A stretch of DNA of 15,896 nucleotides. Origin: Amoebophrya sp. AT5.2. Its lineage: Eukaryota > Sar > Dinophyceae > Syndiniales > Amoebophryaceae. This document shows, piece by piece, positions 1-5,823 of the stretch. The stretch lies in the NCBI GenBank assembly GCA_005223375.1, contig RXOD01005104.1:1-15896 (forward strand), read 5' to 3'. Made by a program: the position numbers and the translations under genes. The notes under the pieces are model-generated. The model saw nothing but the letters and a program-made list of their open reading frames with translations, was not told where the DNA came from and did not search any database. The first letter of the stretch is position 1; the number at the start of each line of letters is the position of its first letter.

Positions 1-1467
1 GAGCCGCTGACGGCGGGCCAGATGGCCAACCGGCTGGACTGGCTCGGTTCTCTGCGGGCCATGCACAAAATCTACGGGGGCTCCGGCGGCATCTGGCTCT
101 ACCAGCTGGAGGCGGAGCGCCTTCCACTACACTCGGCGGTGGACGACCGCGACCAGCACCAGGCGCCTACTACGTCGATCGCAGCAGGACGCAGCTTCGC
201 CAGCACTACCACGAGCACCACTACTAGCCCTGCTCCTCGACCTCGAGACGATAACGTTAACGAGTCGTGTAGTAGTCGGCGCCTCGTGGCCGGGAAGGCG
301 CAGCGCGACGCGAAGGAATTGTACGCGGTTTTGCTCGCGCAGGATGAGGATGTCATTGGGTTGGGGCTGCGCGTCGCGAACATGCGCGTGGTGCACCTGT
401 TTCAGGAGGACAGCGAGTACTTCGACCTGCTCACGGCCGTGTACCAGTTTCGCGCAGCGCAGAAGGCCACCTCGACCGACACCGACGGGCCGCTGGTCAC
501 CGACGAGCCCTGCCTTGACCCGCGGGCCGTCGCCGCCGGGGAGGAGGTCGTGGTAGGTGGTGGGGGAGGAGGTGGTGCTTCGTCCGGCGATCCGCAGCGG
601 CAGCACTACGACGCGGTGTACGCCCAGCAAAAAGTGATGCAGGGCAAGCAGTTCTACGGCATCCTCGAGGTGGTCCGCGGGCTGCGCACGCTACAGGGGG
701 TGGGGGGGCTGCACGCGGTGCCAAAGCTCCAGTGGGAGCGCTGCCTCTTCGACCTGGGCGCCATGTGCGCGTTTGACGCGTGGATCAACAATTTAGACCG
801 AATTCCGCATACCGCTTTGTGGAACAACGACGGCAACCTGCAGAACATCATGATCGAACAGCCCCCGGGGTATTCGGCTTGTAGTGCTGATACAAAAGCG
901 GGGACGTCGTGGTCGGCGGGGAAGAAAAAAGACGCAGATGCCGGAGAAGTTGTAGAAGTACAACCCGGCGCAGACGAGCACCAGTGTCAGCTCGTGGGGA
1001 TCGACCAGGCGGTGACCGTAATCGTGTCGGACGAAGGTGCGAAAGCGTACCGCAAGAAGCTGGCGGCTGCGTGTTCAAGTGCATGTACTACATCATTTTC
1101 CGGCGGAGGTGAAGATCGCAACGCCGGGGCGGAAACAAATAGTACGAATTATACAAAGAGCACGGAGCAAAAGACGGGGGGGGCAAAGTGGAAGCAGAAC
1201 CTGCTGGAACAGATCTACCTGTGCACGGGGGTGAAATTCGAAACGACTGACTCGTTCGAACACGGCCTGCGGCACGGGTTTGAGCACATAGGGAAGATTG
1301 AGGACGTGGAGGCGGTGCTGAAGAGAGTAGAGGAAAAGGTGGCCCACATGTTTGGATACGCAATCACTCTGGAAGAACTGAAGCCAGCGCACGAATTCCT
1401 GCTCGCAAACGCGCGCGCAATCAGAGAGACGTGCAGGGCGGGGGCGGTGCTGGATAGCTGTTCTTAG
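1..1467 (+). CDS. Actin-fragmin-kinase-like catalytic domain protein (5' partial)
   Basis: The frame is open from base 1 and stops at 1465-1467, so the N-terminal part lies outside the window; the Met at 22 is probably internal. Counting from that Met, the segment FDAWINNLDRIPH (about 252-264), the following LWNNDGNLQNIMI, and VGIDQAVT (Asp328) match the catalytic-loop and metal-binding motifs of the actin-fragmin kinase family (Physarum AFK type), an atypical protein-kinase fold. NNLDR (256-260) would be the catalytic loop and Asp328 the DFG-Asp equivalent. The known founder phosphorylates actin in the actin-fragmin complex; the substrate here is unknown. The C-terminal 90 residues are helical and charged. 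Low-complexity inserts interrupt the domain: Thr/Ser-rich at about 50-75, poly-Gly at about 176-186, and Ser/Gly/Asn-rich at about 352-390. The nucleotide-binding N-lobe is not fully visible. The family is fairly sure, the substrate is not. Confidence 0.72.
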   Translation, partial: EPLTAGQMANRLDWLGSLRAMHKIYGGSGGIWLYQLEAERLPLHSAVDDRDQHQAPTTSIAAGRSFASTTTSTTTSPAPRPRDDNVNESCSSRRLVAGKAQRDAKELYAVLLAQDEDVIGLGLRVANMRVVHLFQEDSEYFDLLTAVYQFRAAQKATSTDTDGPLVTDEPCLDPRAVAAGEEVVVGGGGGGGASSGDPQRQHYDAVYAQQKVMQGKQFYGILEVVRGLRTLQGVGGLHAVPKLQWERCLFDLGAMCAFDAWINNLDRIPHTALWNNDGNLQNIMIEQPPGYSACSADTKAGTSWSAGKKKDADAGEVVEVQPGADEHQCQLVGIDQAVTVIVSDEGAKAYRKKLAAACSSACTTSFSGGGEDRNAGAETNSTNYTKSTEQKTGGAKWKQNLLEQIYLCTGVKFETTDSFEHGLRHGFEHIGKIEDVEAVLKRVEEKVAHMFGYAITLEELKPAHEFLLANARAIRETCRAGAVLDSCS

Positions 1468-1921
1468 TATCGCTATAGATTTATCAGCAGGTGGGGCACA
1501 TCACGACGGTCGACGACCAGCAAATAAATTGGAAAAAAGACCACGGAGCCACGTACTCAAACGGAGGGCAGCTGCCTCAACATGGCGCATCCTCGTTTCT
1601 GACTGCCAAAGTGGCGTTCCTGTTCCTCAGGCTGTTCTAGAAACGAAAGGGACGAAAGCAGACCAAGACCTTTACTGCGTGCAACAAATAATAGGCTGGC
1701 ACAGTAGACGAGCGTCGAGAGCACGACGAAGCTGAGACAACGCGACCGCGACCTATACCCGTTGAGATCATGGATCAATTTTTAAGTAGGAATAGGATGT
1801 AGTTGTAGAAGATCGATTGCTTGTCGGTCTGGGCCTGGAGGTCTCTAGATAGTTCAGGATGTTCAACTTCAACATGAAACTTTGAGATAGGTTGACACGA
1901 CCAGCCGGCGCTCAGAGCACA
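1468..1921. other. Intergenic spacer between kinase-like gene and SF-assemblin
   Basis: This 454-nt stretch holds the 3' flank of the kinase-like gene and the 5' flank of SF-assemblin. I see no open frame with coding character, no tRNA-like fold and no strong repeat. Short frames on both strands lack family motifs. A spliced-leader acceptor may lie near the 3' end (AG dinucleotides within the last 60 nt), but there is no clear pyrimidine tract. Confidence 0.5.
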
Positions 1922-3374
1922 ATGTCGCGGACGGAATCGCCCATCGCTCACGAGAGCAGCCTCCTCAGCACTGGGAAAAAGGGCCGTACTACTCGCTTCG
2001 CTCACAGATACGGGGCATCGGCTTTCGCTCTTTTTTTTTGTTTTTAAGACCTGATGGACGCTGTCAGTCTTTGAGATCAGTCACAAACATACGAACAGAA
2101 AACGCGTACTTCGATCGGATCAGCAAGCTTTCGGAGCGGCTGCAGGGCTTGCAAGTGGGGCTGCAACACGAGCGCAACTCGAGATACGACCAGCTCACGA
2201 CCAAAGTAAAGCACGTCGATGATCGGCTCTCCAGCTCTCAAGACGCCAGCGCGAAAAAGTACGAAATCAAGTTGAGCTTGGCGTTGTAGTTCTTTTTCTG
2301 CAACTATTATTTGTGTTCGATCGCTACGGTTGTGTGTTCTTCGATTCGCAGGTTTTCGCTGCTGAAGGAGCAGCTGGGGAAGTTTTCAAAGGACCTCCAG
2401 GAGGAGAAGGTCGCACGGGAGAACTTGGCGGAGGTGAAGAGCCGAGAGCTCCAGCAGATCGACCAGAAGCTCTCCTTGGCGCTCGAACAGGAGCAGTCCG
2501 CGCGACGAGAAAGCGAGCAAAGGTTCATTTTTTGCCTCTATAAACTCACGACAGAATCAATTTATGGATTCGTTCCACCCACTCCCACGACCTTATTTCT
2601 ATTTGTCTACTATACGAACTTACTCATTAACATTATCTTCGGATGAGCATCCTGTTGAGCAGCGGCTTCTGTGTTCATTTCAAAAGCACCGTCCTCGTGA
2701 CTACAAAGGTTACTCCGGCAGTTTGAGGAGAAGACCACTATGCTCCGGGAGGACGTTATCAAGGAGGGCAAGATCCGCGCGGAGAACGAGCAAAACCTCA
2801 GAAGATACCTCGAAGTCGACATACCGAAGCTGTACTTCCCCTTTATTTCGTTATTTCCCGATAATTCATCGGATTCTGATTCGTTTTCTTGGTGATGCAG
2901 AAGATGCATCGATTTCATGAAATAAATTCGACCCGTCTGCCTCGACCTCGGTCCAGGTACGATAGTTTGCGGGACGAGGTGGGCAACCGCGAGGCGATGG
3001 AGAACCGCATACTCAAGCGGGCAAACGAGGAGATTGGCAGACTGCAGGATTCCATCGTTGCCGAGAAGCGCGCGCGCGAGGAGACCGAAGAGGCGATGCT
3101 ACGTAGAATTTCAATTTATTTCATCATATTAATTGATTGGCCTCGGCCTTATGCTTGTTATTGTTTTTTCCTTTACTAGTACCGTTTCGAACTCGAATTC
3201 GATCTGCCTATCGGTACCGATCCGGCTGCCTCAGGTATGATGGAAGACGTGGTCTCGAAGATGCAGGGCGAAATCGCGCAAGAGCGGCGTGAGCGGGAAC
3301 AGACCGAAGAAACGCTCCTCAAGCTCCTCGAGGACACATGCAACAAGCTAAACCAAGCGTCGCAAAGTCTCTAG
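1922..3374 (+). CDS. SFA: SF-assemblin (striated fibre / basal-body root protein), six exons
   Basis: Inferred exons are 1922-1985, 2099-2270, 2352-2522, 2709-2831, 2957-3102 and 3235-3374. They join in frame to 271 residues, the usual SF-assemblin length, and all five introns are GT-AG (81-186 nt). The product is an almost continuous coiled coil rich in Glu, Arg, Lys and Leu. Family blocks occur in order: SKLSERLQGLQ near the start, LLKEQLGK, LRRYLEVDIPKLY, NREAMENRILKRANEEI, KRAREETEEAML, and a C-terminal EETLLKLLEDTCNKLNQ. SF-assemblin builds 2-nm striated filaments of flagellar roots; in apicomplexans its relatives link the centrosome to daughter-cell assembly. The start exon is the weakest part: ATG 1922 was chosen because its GT donor at 1986 and the AG at 2098 join in frame, and no ATG exists in the next exon before the family homology. 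Confidence 0.9.
2518..2711 (+). repeat. 8-bp direct repeat bounding SF-assemblin intron 3
   Basis: CAAAGGTT occurs at 2518-2525 across the donor and again at 2704-2711 across the acceptor of the intron 2523-2708. Splicing as GT-AG keeps exactly one copy, so the coding sequence reads as if the intron had been inserted with an 8-bp target-site duplication. Introns 2, 4 and 5 of the same gene have shorter matches (GTT, GTAC, GTA) between the first bases of the intron and of the next exon. Confidence 0.6.
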
Positions 3375-3423
3375 CGAACAATGCGCGTCCGATCGATATT
3401 TTTGCGAACAAGAATAGATTTAC

Positions 3424-3451
3424 AGATTTAGATAGAAGATTTAGATAGAAG
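3424..3451. repeat. 13-bp tandem repeat, two copies
   Basis: AGATTTAGATAGA is present at 3424-3436 and again, without change, at 3437-3449, followed by a partial third start. It lies about 50 nt after the SF-assemblin stop codon, so probably in its 3' flank. Confidence 0.75.
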
Positions 3452-3836
3452 TAAAAAAAGAGTTTCTCATAATTTTATGTGTACTGTGTGGTAGTACTTC
3501 TCCTTCGCCTTCCCCTTCGCGTTCGCTCGCTTGTGAGTAAATCCATCGCGCAATTTTCTATCTATCGCTTCGCCAAAGGCTAAGGCAAAAGCAACGGCGC
3601 GCTCTTGTGAAGTGCCAAAGCGCATTTCTTTCGCGCAAAGCGGGATGCATCGTCCGGATTGTTTCTGCGACGCACGACTGTGTGAACGAAACGATATTTT
3701 TTTCTATCAGCCACAGCCACGCTCACCTCGTCTACGAGGACACCGACTCTGCTACTTTCTCACAATTTATCACAGCGGTACCATCTCTGCTTCTGCACTT
3801 CCAGTTGCTGCTGACCATTTTACTTAAGGATTGTGG

Positions 3837-3856
3837 TCCACTTCGAGAGAAGTGGA
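3837..3856. repeat. Perfect 8-bp hairpin with GAGA loop
   Basis: TCCACTTC (3837-3844) is followed by the loop GAGA and the exact reverse complement GAAGTGGA (3849-3856). A GNRA-type tetraloop makes a stable RNA hairpin possible. There is no neighbouring sign of a known RNA gene, so its role is unknown. Confidence 0.5.
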
Positions 3857-4099
3857 GGTCGTCACGAGAAATCGGTGTGGTTGACGAGGGCAGCAGAACA
3901 ATTCTAGACCGCCTCGCTGCCTGCTGTGTCAGAGGGAACGGCGGCCGACAGAGCGCATGCACGGGAGGAGAGCATGTTTGGACGAGGATGGATGGAGAGA
4001 TGAAATGCAGCGGAAGATAGCTTTTTGTTGATACTCTGCTCTCTACTTCTCGACAGACTGACATCTTTGTTTTTTCAAAAAAAAAAAAAATCGAACAAG

Positions 4100-5093
4100 A
4101 TGTCTGTCGAGGACGCGACGGCGGGGCTGCAGGAGGCCGAGCGAAACTACCTCAAGGAGTCCATCGGCGACGCGCTCACGGACGCACTCATCGTCGTCGC
4201 CAAGGAAAGGTTTCATGATGGGTCGGCCTTTTCTTTCTGCTAAATGACATCTGCACATGTTCTTGTGGTCCAAGTTCATTTTACGATTTTTACGAATGAT
4301 TCATATAGGTATCTTCGGACGGACCTGTCGGCTACTTCCAAGGAAACCGCGCTGCGGATGATGGCGGCGCACCTGCGGGCACACAACCCTGAGCGGTCCG
4401 AGATCTACAGGGCGAAAAAACAAGAGGAGTACGACCTCCTCGTCCGGGCCTGCACCATACGAACCGCTACATGCCGTTTGTTCTTGCCCAATGAATACAT
4501 AGCGTTCATGTTCAAGTCTGCTGTTTATTAAAAGAAGAAGGAGTAGGAGCAGCTGAATCTTTGAATCCGTTCGTCGTGGTTTCGTACATCTCCGAACGAA
4601 CAAAACACAGCAGTAGAGGGTGCATTCGGATGCACGACATGCATCTTGAAATATAGGTGAGCAAAGACTTTCACTTTGCTCGACCAGAAAGAGTACTGCG
4701 GCGAACACGTGAACATCTACTTTGCGCAAAGTAGATGTTCACGTGTTCGCCGCAGTTCTCGTTCTGGTCGCTGCAACCTTACCAGGTCCGCTGCAGGAAT
4801 GTATTGTGATACGTGAGCTGTTCCTAGACTTGTGAGCAAATAAAGATAAACCACCATTCAAAAAAACCAAAGGAGGCGGACCTCGTATAGCCGCTCTAGA
4901 GGCCTGTCCAAGTAACAGTAAGCTTTGGAGGTTGAGCGCCGGTAGCGGTAGCGGTTCTCCATACAGCATGCGGTCGCGGCTAGCGGCGCTGTGCGCGCGC
5001 CGGGGAGACCTGAGCCAAGGCTGGAAAGCCGACGACGAAAAGGAGTACCTGCGCCTCTGCAAAAAGTTTGACACGATCAATAAAAGCAAGTAG
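4100..5093 (+). CDS. Small DPY-30-motif-like protein, gene carrying a palindrome-bearing intron
   Basis: Exon 1 (4100-4209) and exon 2 (from 4309) are joined by a GT-AG intron. They encode NYLKESIGDALTDALIVVAKER followed, after an unusual loop, by LRMMAAHLRAHNPE. This resembles the DPY-30 / RIIa-like dimerisation helices (consensus near L..AL...AKE.P.DP...LA..L...NP), although the loop is about ten residues longer than usual. A Lys/Glu-rich helix with KKQEEYDLL follows. The last exon probably ends at 5093: its frame is open from 4836, is GC-rich, contains a Gly-Ser run, and ends DEKEYLRLCKKFDTINKSK. Joining at the repeated GGCCTG (4447-4452 and 4901-4906) is in frame and gives 146 residues. 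An alternative GT-AG joint (intron 4442-4656) gives 106 residues with a stop at 4732-4734 inside the palindrome. DPY-30-motif proteins act in flagellar radial spokes and in chromatin complexes. The motif is moderately sure, the 3' structure is not. Confidence 0.55.
4200..4346 (+). repeat. 9-bp direct repeat around DPY-30 gene intron 1
   Basis: CCAAGGAAA occurs at 4200-4208 and 4338-4346. The spacing of 138 nt is a multiple of three, and both copies read Lys-Glu in the same spliced frame. The simplest intron is GT-AG 4210-4308. Removal of 138 nt between the repeats would also keep the frame and would shorten the DPY-30 loop by 13 residues. Confidence 0.45.
4620..4635. repeat. Short perfect hairpin, TCGG loop
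   Basis: GTGCAT (4620-4625), loop TCGG, then ATGCAC (4630-4635). It lies 45 nt before the large palindrome within the same putative intron. Confidence 0.5.
4681..4770. repeat. 90-bp near-perfect palindrome with no spacer
   Basis: The 45-nt left arm (4681-4725) and right arm (4726-4770) are reverse complements with only two mismatched pairs (4690/4761 and 4694/4757). The centre is TTTGCGCAAA at 4721-4730, so there is no loop. Each arm carries CACGTG (4706-4711 and 4740-4745). Pairing stops abruptly outside 4681 and 4770. The RNA would fold into a very long hairpin and the DNA could extrude as a cruciform. The left arm is GC-richer than its surroundings and also reads as coding-like codons, so a duplicated exon fragment is possible. 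Confidence 0.95.
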
Positions 5094-5823
5094 TTGAACT
5101 TGAAGATAGTGGAGTCGCGCAAAAAAAAAATGTCGGAAAGCAAAATTGGTAGCAGTCACGCAGGAGACATTCAGCTGAAAGACGAGCAATTGGACGGGCG
5201 GAGGTTTTTTTTGAAGCAAAATTCGTTGAGCTGTGAAATTGTCAGAAGTGAAGATGATGCGCGGCGCGGCAAAAGCAAGATCAAGACGACGACTGCGAAA
5301 ATAGTACTAAGTATTTAAGTATGTAAGTATGTAAGTATGCCTCTGCGCCAACAGAGATAGAGTGAGAAGAGTAGACGAGAGAGGAGCGCGTGGCGATTTA
5401 CATATTAAGGAAGGGCCTCATCCGTCGTGATCAAGGAAGAGCAGTCCTACGTTCACAACCTTCACAGGATTCAATTTGCTACTTATTTTCAATTTCATGA
5501 AGAAGAAGATGTGCTCGTGCTCGCTGGTCCTTGTTGTCTAGTCTTGGCGGGCAGAGGTAATTCACTGATAGGCCGTGTCCGTGTGTCAGATGTGCTCCTG
5601 ACAGACAGGGAAAAAAAAGAAAAATGGTCACTCTTGTTTTAATAACAAACGAATTTCTGCTTCTAAAACTAATTCATTTGCTCACCCGGTTTTGCCGTGG
5701 CCGCTAAGGCACATCACAACCATAAAAAATTTTTAATTTTTTAGTTTCACTAGCCATCTTTTCTTCGAACTCATTAGACAGTTCTTCTTCATCTTTCTCA
5801 TTCTGAGCCGGAGAAGCTTGCTT
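5094..5823. other. Intergenic spacer between DPY-30 gene and ETF-QO
   Basis: No gene is supported in these 730 nt. The open frame from 5094 to 5318 is lysine-rich and begins right after a stop codon, with no family motif, so it is probably 3' flank. The stretch holds an 8-bp tandem repeat (5308-5339) and an AT-rich block at about 5720-5745. A pyrimidine-rich run at about 5780-5805 ends in AG at 5806-5807, 17 nt before the ETF-QO start; this is a plausible spliced-leader acceptor. Confidence 0.5.
5308..5339. repeat. 8-bp tandem repeat, four copies
   Basis: TAAGTATG is repeated exactly at 5316-5323, 5324-5331 and 5332-5339, preceded by a one-base variant TAAGTATT at 5308-5315. It is a microsatellite-like array in non-coding sequence. 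Confidence 0.85.

Larger units (their letters stand above)
3375..4099. other. Intergenic spacer between SF-assemblin and DPY-30 gene
   Basis: No supported gene lies in these 725 nt. The 137-codon frame at 3607-4020 has no family motif and starts at a non-ATG codon. The stretch holds a 13-bp tandem repeat at 3424-3451, a hairpin at 3837-3856, and a poly-T/poly-A junction at about 4069-4090 just upstream of the next start codon. Confidence 0.5.
4453..4906 (+). other. Putative direct-repeat-bounded intron with internal inverted repeats
   Basis: GGCCTG stands at 4447-4452 at the end of the second exon and again at 4901-4906 in the open frame of the last exon. Removing 454 nt restores one copy and joins the two frames exactly (phase change of 1). 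The borders do not fit GT-AG in this model. The element contains a 90-bp palindrome (4681-4770), a 6-bp hairpin with a TCGG loop (4620-4635) and several stops in every forward frame. It is several times longer than the GT-AG introns of the window. Introners with such features are known from Amoebophrya; that this is one is my inference. Confidence 0.45.

Noticed and set aside
3607..4020. 137-codon open frame on the + strand
   Set aside because: It begins at a non-ATG codon, has no family motif, mixed composition and no splice-consistent neighbours; probably chance.
4301..4729. Minus-strand 142-codon frame through the palindrome
   Set aside because: Its apparent signal-like start is produced by the inverted repeat and the rest is antisense of exon 2; no support for a gene.
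4681..4770. Palindrome as a bacterial-type terminator or replication origin
   Set aside because: There is no U-run after it and the context is a eukaryotic gene with introns.
5094..5318. Lysine-rich 74-codon frame after the DPY-30 gene
   Set aside because: It starts directly after the stop codon with a TTG and holds a simple-repeat end; no motif, so treated as 3' flank.
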